Positions 45,491 to 55,235 of a stretch of 64,000 nt of DNA are shown piece by piece; position 1 is the stretch's first letter, and the number at the start of each line of letters is the position of its first letter. The stretch covers positions 705,472 through 769,471 of the forward strand of contig JAMWZD010000001.1 of NCBI GenBank assembly GCA_024304995.1. Direction: 5' to 3'. Below the pieces are notes generated by a model, which did not search any database, was not told the DNA's origin, and saw nothing but the letters and a program-made list of their open reading frames with translations. Source of the stretch: Rickettsiales bacterium. Lineage in GTDB: Bacteria; Pseudomonadota; Alphaproteobacteria; Rickettsiales; UBA998. A program made the translations under genes and the position numbers.

Positions 45491-46554
45491 ATGAGCGCGT
45501 CATTTCCAACGATACCAAAACCGCGATTATTTTATTCAATCTGGGAGGACCAGACAATAAAGACGCGGTAAAACCATTCCTGTTTAATCTGTTTAATGAC
45601 CCTGCCATTATTGGCGCCCCAACCTTTATTCGCCGTCCATTAGCATCGTTTATCTCATGGCGCAGAGCAACAGTAGCACAAGAAATTTACGATGAGATTG
45701 GCGGAAAATCCCCTATCTTGGAGCAAACCGAAGAACAACGCGCTGCCTTAGAGGAATCGCTCGCGCCAGAAGGTAACGCAAAAGTATTTATGTGTATGCG
45801 TTACTGGCATCCAATGAGTGAAGAAGTGGTGGAACAGGTGAAAGACTATGCGCCAGACCATGTGATATTGCTGCCGCTTTACCCGCAATTTTCAACCACC
45901 ACCACAGGTTCATCATTAGAAGATTGGGAGCGTGCTGCCAAAAATGCAGGCTTGAATGTGCCTACGACAAAAATCTGTTGTTATTCGGATCAGCAATCTT
46001 TCATCAATGCACATGGGGCACTTCTTAAGGATGTGTATTTCAATGTTGCAGCGAAAAAAAAGCCGCGTGTGTTATTTTCAGCACATGGCTTGCCAGAGAA
46101 AATCATTAAAGATGGTGATCCCTATCAATGGCAGGTGGAACAAACGGCCGAGCGTATTGTTAAATTGATGATGTATGATGATCTGGATTATGTGGTCTGT
46201 TACCAAAGCCGTGTGGGGCCGTTAAAATGGATTGGACCTTCGACGGAAGATGAAATTATGCGGGCAGGAAAAGATGGCGTGCCTATCATTTTAGTGCCGA
46301 TAGCCTTTGTATCCGAGCATTCTGAAACGTTGGTCGAACTGGATATTGAATATCGCGAATTGGCAGAAGATCACGGCGTGAAAGAATATCACCGTATTCC
46401 AGCGCTTGGCACACAACCATACTTCATTGAAGGGCTAAAAGAATTATGCATGTCTGCTCAAAAAGATGAGGAGATGATCAACCCCGAGAAACGTCGCTAT
46501 TGTAGTGAGAGCTGGGAAAAATGCCCGTGCCGACTGGCTCAACCTGAAACATGA
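45487..46554 (+). CDS. hemH: Ferrochelatase
   Basis: Inserts ferrous iron into protoporphyrin IX, the last step of heme synthesis, at the inner face of the membrane. 355 residues. Visible family motifs: LFNLGGPDN, LPLYPQFSTTTTGSS, FSAHGLPEKII with the catalytic His, and IAFVSEHSETLVELDIEY. It is translationally coupled to hemE by an ATGA overlap. The C-terminus has two Cys (CSESWEKCPCRL) but I cannot say whether it carries a cluster. Confidence 0.97.
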   Translation: MNERVISNDTKTAIILFNLGGPDNKDAVKPFLFNLFNDPAIIGAPTFIRRPLASFISWRRATVAQEIYDEIGGKSPILEQTEEQRAALEESLAPEGNAKVFMCMRYWHPMSEEVVEQVKDYAPDHVILLPLYPQFSTTTTGSSLEDWERAAKNAGLNVPTTKICCYSDQQSFINAHGALLKDVYFNVAAKKKPRVLFSAHGLPEKIIKDGDPYQWQVEQTAERIVKLMMYDDLDYVVCYQSRVGPLKWIGPSTEDEIMRAGKDGVPIILVPIAFVSEHSETLVELDIEYRELAEDHGVKEYHRIPALGTQPYFIEGLKELCMSAQKDEEMINPEKRRYCSESWEKCPCRLAQPET

Positions 46555-46741
46555 ATTATTAATGCATTATACTGGTTAAATAATTAATATTAATATCGAG
46601 TAACGTGTATAAGAGATATATAAATAATATTTGTACTCTTTTGAAAATATTAAATAACTGATTGAAAAAGCTAAAAATTCGCTGGATTCTGAAAATGTAA
46701 TATGTAACTATTAGTTGCAACGGAATGCTGGCGGGTATCTT

Positions 46742-47653
46742 ATGGGACAGACACGAATTAAATTACTGCATGTGGAAGATGATGATATTGATGCCTATCT
46801 TATGCAGGAACTTCTCATGCAGAACCCTGACCAGTATCGTTATGATATTACCAGACGCGTCAGTCTTGGTGGTGCGCTGAAATGCCTGAACAATGAAACG
46901 TTTGACGCGGTATTGCTTGATATGCATCTGACAGATATTGAAGGCATGGATAATGTCAAAGCGATTAAAGACCAAAACCCTGACATACCTGTAATCGTAT
47001 TAAGCGGGGTGGATAATGACACCTATGCTATGGAAACCATAGATAATGGTGCGCAGGAATTTTTGGTGAAAGGATATTGCAACAGCAAGGTGTTGCAACG
47101 GAGCGTGCAGACGCCCATTCGCCGCAAGGTGATTGAACGCAAATTGTTCCAGCAGGCCAATTTTGATGATGTGACAGGGTTGCCAAACCGCAGGCTGTTT
47201 CAGGAATATGTCAATGCAGCGTTGGTGAAAGCGCAACGCTGGAAACGAGAAGAAGCCTTGCTGTTTGTGGATATTGATAATTTTAAACATATTAATGAAC
47301 ATCATGGTCATGATGTTGGCAATGATGTGTTAAAAGAATGTGCGGTGCGCATGGCATCACATATTCGCCGATCAGATATTATTGCCCGATATGGGGCGGA
47401 TGAGTTCGTCATTCTGCTGGATAATCAGGGAAAAGACGTGCGTGATGCATCCGTTATGGCAGCAACCAAGCTGCTTTATGCATTTCAAAAACCTTATATG
47501 CATCCGCAGGGTGAGATTCAGATAAATGTTAGTATGGGCATTGCGCTTTATCCTGAACATGGGGAAGATTTTTCAGCGCTTGTAGGCAAGGCAGACTCAG
47601 CCATGCTGAAAGCCAAAAACCGACCACAGTTGAAATATGAATTTGCAGCCTGA
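46742..47653 (+). CDS. Response regulator with GGDEF domain (probable diguanylate cyclase)
   Basis: 303 residues from ATG 46742 (a TTG at 46715 is also in frame). Receiver domain with DDD pocket, phospho-acceptor D60 in VLLDMHLTD and conserved VK110; GGDEF domain from about residue 140 with TGLPNRRLF, FVDIDNFKHIN and the active-site variant GADEF at 218-222. An RRSD inhibitory site (209-212) lies exactly five residues upstream. The second Gly is Ala, so activity is likely but not certain. It sits inside the hemEH-hemJ-rho block, after a 188-base AT-rich gap, and could supply the c-di-GMP that PelD senses. Confidence 0.88.
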   Translation: MGQTRIKLLHVEDDDIDAYLMQELLMQNPDQYRYDITRRVSLGGALKCLNNETFDAVLLDMHLTDIEGMDNVKAIKDQNPDIPVIVLSGVDNDTYAMETIDNGAQEFLVKGYCNSKVLQRSVQTPIRRKVIERKLFQQANFDDVTGLPNRRLFQEYVNAALVKAQRWKREEALLFVDIDNFKHINEHHGHDVGNDVLKECAVRMASHIRRSDIIARYGADEFVILLDNQGKDVRDASVMAATKLLYAFQKPYMHPQGEIQINVSMGIALYPEHGEDFSALVGKADSAMLKAKNRPQLKYEFAA

Positions 47654-47677
47654 TGCAATCTGCGCTATAGCCTGTCT

Positions 47678-48118
47678 ATGAGCGCTGAATTATATCATCT
47701 GGCTAAAGTCCTTCACATCCTCGCCTTTGTTTCGTGGATGGCGGGCATGTTTTATCTGCCCCGCATTTTTATGTATCATACGCAAACCACGCATGGTTCA
47801 GAAGCGGATGCACTGTTTCAAACGATGGAACGCAAATTGCTGAAATATATTATGACTCCCGCCATGATTCTGACCTGGGGCTTGGGGCTGTGGCTTGCCG
47901 TGATGACAGAAGCCTATAGTTACGGCTGGTTTCACATTAAAATGTTATGTGTGCTACTGATGAGCGGTGCGCATGGTTTGTTTGCCGTGCATCGCAAGCA
48001 ATTCATGCACACAACAGCAGTCATAACGGAACGTTATTTCCGCATTGTTAATGAAGTGCCTACTTTGCTTTTGATAGTGATTGTCTGGGCAGCAGTATTT
48101 AAGCCCTTCGCATATTAA
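47678..48118 (+). CDS. hemJ: Protoporphyrinogen oxidase HemJ
   Basis: 146-residue membrane protein with four hydrophobic helices (about 6-24, 56-76, 85-104, 122-142). The N-terminal KVLHILAFVSWMAGMFYLPRIFMYH carries the conserved His and Arg of HemJ, which oxidises protoporphyrinogen IX in bacteria lacking HemG/HemY. It starts 24 bases after the GGDEF gene and belongs to the heme cluster. Confidence 0.93.
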   Translation: MSAELYHLAKVLHILAFVSWMAGMFYLPRIFMYHTQTTHGSEADALFQTMERKLLKYIMTPAMILTWGLGLWLAVMTEAYSYGWFHIKMLCVLLMSGAHGLFAVHRKQFMHTTAVITERYFRIVNEVPTLLLIVIVWAAVFKPFAY

Positions 48119-48211
48119 TAATTAATAAAAATAATTAACTATAATTGACGAATTGTCACAAAGCTGTCATAGATGCTCTGTATATATCAGAGAATAAACA
48201 TATTTACGCCT

Positions 48212-48598
48212 ATGAATTTTACAGAAAAGATAGCATCCAAACCACTTGCATCCCATAGTATGGTGGAACTGAAAAATGGTGCTATGGCAGATACCAGACT
48301 GGAAGGGATGATATACGAAAAAATCCGCCAGATGCATACTGACCTGCATAATAAGCCACACCTGCCAACCATCATATATGAAATCTACGATATTGCGACG
48401 GGTGAAGTTGAATTTGAATATCCTTTAAATGATATTGTAGCACAGCAGATTGAACGCGCTGGTTTCACGAAAGATGGTGTGATGCCGCAGCAAATTAAAG
48501 ATATTGTGGATTCATCCCTCATTCTGAATGATGATTTTTCATTGTCCCTGCAACGCGCACGTGCTCAGGAAGATATAAACTATAATAAACATATTTAA
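48212..48598 (+). CDS. Unknown small protein
   Basis: 128 residues from ATG 48212, mixed charge, soluble, no signal. A mid-region PTIIYEIYDIATGEVEFEYPL and a Glu/Asp-rich C-terminus are visible. I do not recognise the family. It precedes the glycosyltransferase by 22 bases on the same strand and may be co-transcribed. An in-frame upstream start at 48173 has no clear ribosome binding site. Confidence 0.55.
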   Translation: MNFTEKIASKPLASHSMVELKNGAMADTRLEGMIYEKIRQMHTDLHNKPHLPTIIYEIYDIATGEVEFEYPLNDIVAQQIERAGFTKDGVMPQQIKDIVDSSLILNDDFSLSLQRARAQEDINYNKHI

Positions 48599-48620
48599 CC
48601 TATCTACGGAACAGCTACCC

Positions 48621-50708
48621 ATGACTGCAACCCTCACCCCCAATCACGTTACTGCATTACCAAAATCTTTCAATCATACAGACACTATCCTCGCCATTTT
48701 CCACCTGCAAGGCTCGGTGGATGCAGGGTATAATACGATCAACTCAGAGATTTACGACAATCTGAACATTGCCAATTATACGCGTATTCTGGGTGGAAAG
48801 ACCAATGCAGAGGGCGTTACACTGCCTGATAATGGTGGACAGACGGCAGCAGACCTTGAGCGCCTGCTTCATTCGGCGCAGGAAATGCCTTCACTCATGT
48901 TTGCCATGAATGGTGATGTGAACTCAACAGAACCGTTAATCGTAGAACACGCAAAAGACGGGCAGGAAAGCGCTTATATTGTCTATCTGCCTTTTAGCAT
49001 TTTCAAAGAAGCGGGCATTTCAGGCACAGAAGATTTTGTTGTTGTGGATGATGCAGGCTCACATTTTGTGCCAAAAGAAGAAACAATGAAACGCTATGAA
49101 ACGCTTTATCCAGCCATGGCAGAGGCGGCAGCAGATTTTATTCAAAATAATATTGAGAATTACCAGGATAAAAATATCATTCTGGACGGGAATTATATTG
49201 ATGCAGGACAGACCGTGCTGCACACACAAGAGAAGCTGAAAGAGGATATGCAGGAAGGCACGGTTGTGTCACTTTACACGCCGCATACGCTGGGCATAAA
49301 CAAGCTCAATTCATTGTTGAAGAACGCGCTGACCAATCTGGAGTATCGCATTAATGAAAGCGTTGCACCTGCTGAAGTGGTGGAAGAAATCAAAGCGATG
49401 CCGTTGCTCGAAAGCTATCGCGAGATGATAGACCTGATGGCAGCAGGAACAGACCCTAAAGTGGTTTCAGATGCGATGCGTGATTATGTTGAAAATCATG
49501 AAGCGGATGATTTAAATGCGCTTGATGCGGCTATGAAGGAAGCAAAATTCCGCCCTGCCACCATCAAAAACATCACGAACTTTTTAAAGAGCGAACGCCT
49601 GTCTGCCATTGTAGAAGAATATGCATCACTGGAACGCATGACAATGGAATCTGGTGAAAATCTGAAGAAATTTGATGGTATTATGGCAGTGAGTCAGGAA
49701 ATGCAGCAGCAGGTGCAGGACTGGACAGAAGGACAAGTGCCGAATAATTTCGTGCTGAACGGTTTTAACTCCGAAATATTCAACCCGAATGTATTTGATG
49801 GCGTAGATAATCAGGCGATAATTGACCGCGCTGTGGAAATCTATAAATCAGCTTATGCACCATCGCAAAAAACGGATTTTGAAGAACAACTATATCACGA
49901 TGAAATTCCTGTCAAATCAGGAAATCTTGACCGCATGTTCAACGCTTTTCAGGATGATATTTTGGAACAGCGCACCAAAGGCACTACCTTCATTGCCGCT
50001 TCCCGCCCCGATGAGCGCAAAGGGTCAGATTTAACGCTGGATGCATTTGGCGAATATGTCGCGCGCACAGGTGACAAGGATGCCACTTTGGTGCTGGTAT
50101 CGCACAAACCAGACGAACCATTTAGCGAAATGGATGTGACGCTGCAAAATATCATCCAGCGATATGATATTGGTGATCAGGTATTGTTGTTGCCGCAATT
50201 GCAGGCACAGGATATTCGCACATTATATGAACTTCCTGGTGCGGTAGGACTTGCACCCAGCCTGAATGAACCGTGGGGCATTGTGGCGATTGAGCAGGTG
50301 GGCGCAGGTGTGCCGATGATCGCTTCATCAAAATATAATGCTGCGAAATATGTAGCAGATCAGCAGGATGATACGAATCGCAGCATCATCACTTTCTCTT
50401 CGCCATCTGAAAAAGCCACCAAACGTGCAGATGCGGTACAACAATTTGCCGATGCGATGGAAGAAATGAACAATAATTATGATGCCTACAAAGCCAACAC
50501 GCAGCAATGGGCAGAACAGATCATTGAGAAATTCCAGTGGAAGGCGACAACCGATGTCTATCTTGATTTTTCAAAGGAGCTTATCAGCAAAGCGCAGTTT
50601 GAAGCGAAAGAGGCGCATAATGATAACAAGTTGCCAACGCAGACTGTCAGTGAGCCGAGCAAAAGCGAAATATTACAAAAGACACCAACATTGGGGCGCA
50701 CAGGTTAA
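48621..50708 (+). CDS. GT4-type glycosyltransferase with a helical insertion
   Basis: 695 residues, no signal or membrane helix. The N-terminal part (about 20-210) and the C-terminal part (about 430-640) form a GT-B glycosyltransferase: FIAASRPDERKGSDLTLDAF, VLLLPQLQAQDIRTLYE, and the E-x7-E nucleotide-sugar motif at E550/E558 (EPWGIVAIE). Between them, roughly residues 240-360, is a charged, alpha-helical insertion not usual for GT4 enzymes. It resembles sucrose-phosphate-synthase-like GT4 proteins in overall plan, but donor and acceptor are unknown. It is placed between hemJ and rho, where most alphaproteobacteria have nothing of this kind. A hairpin terminator follows at 50747-50769. Confidence 0.78.
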   Translation: MTATLTPNHVTALPKSFNHTDTILAIFHLQGSVDAGYNTINSEIYDNLNIANYTRILGGKTNAEGVTLPDNGGQTAADLERLLHSAQEMPSLMFAMNGDVNSTEPLIVEHAKDGQESAYIVYLPFSIFKEAGISGTEDFVVVDDAGSHFVPKEETMKRYETLYPAMAEAAADFIQNNIENYQDKNIILDGNYIDAGQTVLHTQEKLKEDMQEGTVVSLYTPHTLGINKLNSLLKNALTNLEYRINESVAPAEVVEEIKAMPLLESYREMIDLMAAGTDPKVVSDAMRDYVENHEADDLNALDAAMKEAKFRPATIKNITNFLKSERLSAIVEEYASLERMTMESGENLKKFDGIMAVSQEMQQQVQDWTEGQVPNNFVLNGFNSEIFNPNVFDGVDNQAIIDRAVEIYKSAYAPSQKTDFEEQLYHDEIPVKSGNLDRMFNAFQDDILEQRTKGTTFIAASRPDERKGSDLTLDAFGEYVARTGDKDATLVLVSHKPDEPFSEMDVTLQNIIQRYDIGDQVLLLPQLQAQDIRTLYELPGAVGLAPSLNEPWGIVAIEQVGAGVPMIASSKYNAAKYVADQQDDTNRSIITFSSPSEKATKRADAVQQFADAMEEMNNNYDAYKANTQQWAEQIIEKFQWKATTDVYLDFSKELISKAQFEAKEAHNDNKLPTQTVSEPSKSEILQKTPTLGRTG

Positions 50709-50746
50709 AAAAACCGCTTGACCTATGAAACCAATTTGATAATGAT

Positions 50747-50779
50747 GGCGTCATCCAAACGGTGACGCCGTTATTATTT
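50747..50779 (+). terminator. Likely terminator after the glycosyltransferase gene
   Basis: Stem GGCGTCA/TGACGCC (50747-50753 with 50763-50769), extended by CC/GG with one bulged base around a 4-base loop, followed by a moderately T-rich stretch (50771-50779). Weaker T run than the other terminators here. Confidence 0.65.
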
Positions 50780-50793
50780 AATTTACCCCCACA

Positions 50794-52056
50794 ATGTATA
50801 TGCATATTAAAGACCTAAAATCCAAAAAACCAAACGAACTTTTTGCGCTTGCAGAAGAATATGACGTTGAAAACCCAAGCGGAATGCTCAAACAGGAGCT
50901 GATTTTTGAGATTTTACGAGCCCACGCCGAAAGTGGCGAAGTGGTGCATGGTGGCGGTGTGATCGAAGTGCTGCAGGATGGTTTTGGCTTTCTACGCTCA
51001 CCTGATGCAAACTATCTGGCAGGGCCAGACGATATTTATGTGTCTCATGCGATGATTCGTAAACATAATCTGCGCACAGGGGACACGCTGGAAGGCGAGC
51101 TTCGCGCACCAAAGAACAACGAAAAATATTTCGCTTTGGAAAAAGTGGATACTATCAATTTTGATGATCCTGAAAAAGCAAAGAAAAAAGTCAATTTTGA
51201 CAACCTTACTCCCCTCTTCCCAGATGAGCGGTTCAAGCTGGAAATTGAGCATCCAAACAAGAAGGATTTAAGCTGCCGCGTGATTGATATTGTTGCGCCG
51301 ATTGGTAAAGGACAGCGAAGCCTGATTGTTGCGCCACCGAAGACGGGTAAAACGGTGTTGATGCAAAATATTGCAGATTCGATTGCTGAGAATCATCCAG
51401 AATGTGAATTGATTGTGCTGCTCATTGATGAACGCCCTGAAGAGGTGACGGATATGTCACGCTCGGTCAAAGGGGAAGTGGTCAGCTCCACCTTTGACGA
51501 ACCCGCGCACCGCCATGTGGCATTGGCTGAAATGGTGATTTCTAAAGCCAAGCGTTTGGTAGAGCATAAAAAAGATGTGGTGATCCTGCTGGATTCTATC
51601 ACGCGTCTTGCACGTGCTTATAACACGGTTGTGCCATCGTCTGGAAAGGTGCTGACAGGTGGTGTGGATGCCAACGCCCTGCAACGCCCAAAACGCTTCC
51701 TCGGCGCTGCGCGAAACATTGAAGAAGGTGGTTCTCTGACGATTATTGCCACTGCATTGGTGGACACAGGCTCGCGTATGGATGAGGTCATCTTTGAAGA
51801 ATTTAAAGGCACAGGTAACTCCGAAGTGGTGCTGGATCGCAAGCTGTCAGACAAACGCACCTACCCCGCCATCGACATCAGCAAGTCTGGCACACGCAAA
51901 GAAGACCTGCTCATGGAAAAAGGCGATTTGGCAAAAGTATGGATGCTCCGCCGCATCCTTGACCCTATGGGAACTGCAGACGCCATGGAGTTTTTGCAAA
52001 AGAAGCTGAAAGACACCAAGAACAACGCCGAGTTTTTTGATTCTATGAATAGTTAG
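50794..52056 (+). CDS. rho: Transcription termination factor Rho
   Basis: Hexameric RNA helicase that ends transcription. 420 residues: N-terminal RNA-binding domain with the cold-shock-like region ([23 protein letters not shown]), then the ATPase core with Walker [20 protein letters not shown], and the Q/R-loop [12 protein letters not shown] and [14 protein letters not shown]. An ATG six bases later (50800) is an alternative start. It closes the conserved heme cluster. Its last 14 bases overlap, tail to tail, the gene on the other strand (52043-53107). Confidence 0.98.
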   Translation: MYMHIKDLKSKKPNELFALAEEYDVENPSGMLKQELIFEILRAHAESGEVVHGGGVIEVLQDGFGFLRSPDANYLAGPDDIYVSHAMIRKHNLRTGDTLEGELRAPKNNEKYFALEKVDTINFDDPEKAKKKVNFDNLTPLFPDERFKLEIEHPNKKDLSCRVIDIVAPIGKGQRSLIVAPPKTGKTVLMQNIADSIAENHPECELIVLLIDERPEEVTDMSRSVKGEVVSSTFDEPAHRHVALAEMVISKAKRLVEHKKDVVILLDSITRLARAYNTVVPSSGKVLTGGVDANALQRPKRFLGAARNIEEGGSLTIIATALVDTGSRMDEVIFEEFKGTGNSEVVLDRKLSDKRTYPAIDISKSGTRKEDLLMEKGDLAKVWMLRRILDPMGTADAMEFLQKKLKDTKNNAEFFDSMNS

Positions 52057-53107
52057 GGTCTACGTTGTTGATAAAATTTCTCATTAATCTAATGATATTT
52101 TTTTCCATTAGCTTCCAATCTTGAGCATAATTCGCGCTGAACGTAGAGTTTACCATAAACTTGCCGTCTATTTCTGTCTTCATACTACATAATGATTTAT
52201 CGCAAATAAGCAGTACCAGATTAGATGCTTCATTATCTATAGGTTTGGCAACAAATACTCTTTCAACAGTTGATTCCGTATTTTCTGTTTTAACTGGGAT
52301 TACTGCCTGTAAAACATCAAGCTGATTAATCTGTTTGCGTTGAATGGCATTTTTTTCTGTTTGTGTAAGTAAATACTTATATGCAGTGGCAAAAAGCAGA
52401 TTACGGTCAGTTGAATATTCTTTTGGCAACTGCATATAAATTATCTGTTCCTGCATATAATCCATGGTTCGACCGCTGGAAGTCTTTGCTAGTGGTTCAA
52501 AGTCTCTACTTTTTGCAGCCAATGAAACAGAGGATATTTCGAGTTCTTTTGGAAATATAGAAAGGGAAGATGGAATTTTTGTTCTGTGAAGATATGCGTA
52601 AGGTATGTTCAGGATAGTACTATTACCTTTTTCATCTGCTATCGTCAGTTCTAACTTTGAATTATTTACAATATTTGTTACTTCCTTTCGGGCTTTTAAA
52701 TGTTGTGATTTAAGATAGTCGTATAAACTATCTTTAAAAACTAGTGGCAGCATGAGTATCACCGCAGTAACGGCGATTACAGTGTAAGTTTGAGTATTGT
52801 TTGTAGGCTGAGGAGGAATTGCAGCATGCAGGCTTTGAAGTTCAATAATCGCTTTTCTATATGTTCTCGAATAAAGAAAATAAAAAATTACAAGAAATAT
52901 TATATACTGAATTCCAATACTCAATATCGCCTTAATAAGGTTGCTGGTAAATATTTTCCCAATAGTCATTCCAACTGTAAGAGCCAGAGCCATTTTATTA
53001 GTATAGGCTATTCTCCCATCAATAATAACTTTTTGCAGGCGAGATATTTTTTTATTTTTATCCTTCAAATATACATTGTCGTTGTGATTTTGTGTGTTGT
53101 TATGCAT
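52043..53107 (-). CDS. Unknown membrane protein
   Basis: 354 residues, very AT-rich. Two N-terminal hydrophobic segments (about 40-80) and a third near 107-128 are followed by a soluble, charged domain of about 220 residues. No family motif recognised. It converges on rho and overlaps its end by 14 bases. The base composition, unlike rho and the heme genes, suggests recent acquisition. Confidence 0.6.
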   Translation of the reverse strand: MHNNTQNHNDNVYLKDKNKKISRLQKVIIDGRIAYTNKMALALTVGMTIGKIFTSNLIKAILSIGIQYIIFLVIFYFLYSRTYRKAIIELQSLHAAIPPQPTNNTQTYTVIAVTAVILMLPLVFKDSLYDYLKSQHLKARKEVTNIVNNSKLELTIADEKGNSTILNIPYAYLHRTKIPSSLSIFPKELEISSVSLAAKSRDFEPLAKTSSGRTMDYMQEQIIYMQLPKEYSTDRNLLFATAYKYLLTQTEKNAIQRKQINQLDVLQAVIPVKTENTESTVERVFVAKPIDNEASNLVLLICDKSLCSMKTEIDGKFMVNSTFSANYAQDWKLMEKNIIRLMRNFINNVDPNYS

Positions 53108-53185
53108 TGTTTACTAATCTAAGTTAATAGATAATGTACTCTATTCGTCATCATCCTGCAATAAAACTGTGCCATACTGTAAATC

Positions 53186-53602
53186 ATGGCAAGTTTACGT
53201 GAAGACAAAGAATATCAGACATTAAAGCAGGAAGTCCGCAGCAAGGAAATTTCTGCTGGAGTGATGGGTGGTATCTCCACTGTCGCTATAACAGGTGCGT
53301 TTATACTTGGAACAGGTGGATTTGGTCTCGCAGCTATGCCCGCACTTGCCATTGGCGCAGGGTTAATTGGTGCGGCTACTGGGTTTGCAAGCTGGAAACA
53401 ATCTGTTGATGTCTCGTTTGACCGTGAAGAACTGAATGCCCGCCGCAACGCCGTGAATTTGTCACACGCATTGGGTGATGCACCCGCGCGCGACAAAGCC
53501 ATTGCTTATAATATGGGCATGGATGCAGGGCGTGCAGACGGCAAAAGCTGGGCGGAGGCAGAAGATCAACGCCGCAGCGTGGGGCAGTCACTAGAGCGTT
53601 AA
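53186..53602 (+). CDS. Small membrane protein of unknown function
   Basis: 138 residues. A charged N-terminal helix (about 1-22) is followed by two Gly/Ala-rich membrane helices (about 24-48 and 50-70), then a charged, helical C-terminal part (YNMGMDAGRADGKSWAEAEDQ). I do not recognise it. The composition is like the surrounding housekeeping genes. It starts 78 bases from the divergent membrane-protein gene. Confidence 0.6.
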   Translation: MASLREDKEYQTLKQEVRSKEISAGVMGGISTVAITGAFILGTGGFGLAAMPALAIGAGLIGAATGFASWKQSVDVSFDREELNARRNAVNLSHALGDAPARDKAIAYNMGMDAGRADGKSWAEAEDQRRSVGQSLER

Positions 53603-53663
53603 TCCCTGCTTTACAGTTCGTTACTGGCAAGTTACACTACACCCACGCGGAAATGAGGGTTTA

Positions 53664-54029
53664 ATGATGATTCGTATATGCATGTTAATGGGTGTTTTGC
53701 TAATGGCGTCTGCCGCTTCAGCCGCACCATTTTGCCTGATTAAACCCGGCATGAGTCCGTTATGTATATATCATGATGCAGCATTATGTGACCAGCAGGC
53801 ACGCATTGAAGCAGGCGTATGCGTAAACAATGAAGACGAATTGCCGCTGGAAGCTGGCGTATATCCCTTCTGCGTGGTAACATCACAGCTGGCTTCAGAA
53901 TGCATCTATGTGGACAGAGACACATGCGTACAGGCGTCCCTCACCCGAGGAAACAGCGTCTGCATCCGCAACGACCGCCGCGCGGTAGATAGTGATCAGA
54001 ATAATTACGATCCGAATAAGAATTTTTAA
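53664..54029 (+). CDS. Exported Cys-rich protein with two DUF3551-like repeats
   Basis: 121 residues: signal peptide (1-21, ending ASAA) then two tandem repeats of about 35 residues. Both have the pattern F-C, about ten residues, C-I-Y, D, C, then V-C: PFCLIKPGMSPLCIYHDAALC...VCVNN and PFCVVTSQLASECIYVDRDTC...VCIRN. The four Cys per repeat probably form two disulfides. The pattern resembles DUF3551, which is common in alphaproteobacteria and usually occurs once per protein. Function unknown. Confidence 0.6.
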   Translation: MMIRICMLMGVLLMASAASAAPFCLIKPGMSPLCIYHDAALCDQQARIEAGVCVNNEDELPLEAGVYPFCVVTSQLASECIYVDRDTCVQASLTRGNSVCIRNDRRAVDSDQNNYDPNKNF

Positions 54030-54071
54030 ATAAGTTTGTGCTACTGTAATTTTTTACAAAAGTAGAATTAC

Positions 54072-55175
54072 ATGCAGAAAAATATTATTTTAGTATTTAT
54101 ATTGGTTTTTCTTGCAAAATATGGTTTTGCTTGTTTGCCTGATTCAACACCTACAGAAAGTATTACACCAGTAACTATAAAAATAGCTGATACCTATTTT
54201 CAGATTCCAGAAAAGTATATCCAGCATCTTTTTATGAGGGCTCCTAAAGAGCAGGAGGCTATATGGATATATATACCACTTAAAGATGTTATAAAAAATA
54301 TTAGCAAAGATAGTTTTGATAACTCAGGAGCAATATTTATCTTTGACTCAGGAAATAAGAATAGTGAGGAAAAAGACATTCTTTTAAATGAACGAGTTGC
54401 TATGCGTATCCAAACATTAGCAAGAGGCACAGAAAGAATTGAGATTCTAAATAAGTTAGACAAGTATGTTCGCTCAATTAGCAGTGAATCTGTTCCTGAA
54501 ACTTGGAAAAAAGATAATAAGTTATCGGAAGAGTTAAATTTAGGTACTGATCCGTGTTTGCATTTTTATCCCAAGTTACAACAAACCAACAAACCAAAAA
54601 TTCCACCTAGTGATACAGTTATTGCTGCACTAAATCATCGTAATGAAGCTGTTATTGTAGGTGCTATGCAATATTTAGAATTGGTGTTTAATAATAATAA
54701 CAAAGAGATTACTAAGAAAATTCTGCATCTATATCAAAAATCAAACTCGTATAACGTGAAAAAAGCTACTGTAAGAGCTTTATTTGATATATCAGAATAT
54801 AATAAAGCGTTAATTTCGAAGTTACTGCAAATATTGAAAACAGAAGAGAACATGTTGATACGTGGTGAAATTGTACGTGCTATTTCTAAATTTGGCGGTG
54901 AAGATATATTTCATAAAATGTCTAAACTTAAAAAAGAAGAAGTATATTTGTATGATGAGATTATAGCTAACTCCTTAATTAAAAAACTACAAAGCGAAAT
55001 AAATGAAGACAACCTTACTTATAACGAGCTTAATGATAACACCAAAAAAATATTAGATTGGCTAATCGTTATATCGCAAGAAACAAATAACCCTAATGTA
55101 TCATCAAATATATTAGGGGTATTTGGCGAGTTGATAAGTTCTGGTGCCAAGTTAACCTTGGAGTTTGCACCTTAG
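54072..55175 (+). CDS. Exported HEAT-repeat protein, unknown function
   Basis: 367 residues, very AT-rich and Lys/Ile/Asn-rich. A hydrophobic signal (about 4-20) ends at a Cys (GFAC) that could be a weak lipobox. Residues about 195-290 contain helical repeat pairs of HEAT type (NEAVIVGAMQYLELVF, KKATVRALFDISEY, IRGEIVRAISKFG). Such repeats usually bind proteins. The skewed composition suggests lateral transfer. No relative recognised. Confidence 0.55.
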   Translation: MQKNIILVFILVFLAKYGFACLPDSTPTESITPVTIKIADTYFQIPEKYIQHLFMRAPKEQEAIWIYIPLKDVIKNISKDSFDNSGAIFIFDSGNKNSEEKDILLNERVAMRIQTLARGTERIEILNKLDKYVRSISSESVPETWKKDNKLSEELNLGTDPCLHFYPKLQQTNKPKIPPSDTVIAALNHRNEAVIVGAMQYLELVFNNNNKEITKKILHLYQKSNSYNVKKATVRALFDISEYNKALISKLLQILKTEENMLIRGEIVRAISKFGGEDIFHKMSKLKKEEVYLYDEIIANSLIKKLQSEINEDNLTYNELNDNTKKILDWLIVISQETNNPNVSSNILGVFGELISSGAKLTLEFAP

Positions 55176-55235
55176 CGTACACTAGGTATAGAAAAAACAA
55201 AGTTAAGCTTCAGAGCATTAGTTGGACACTCTTCA

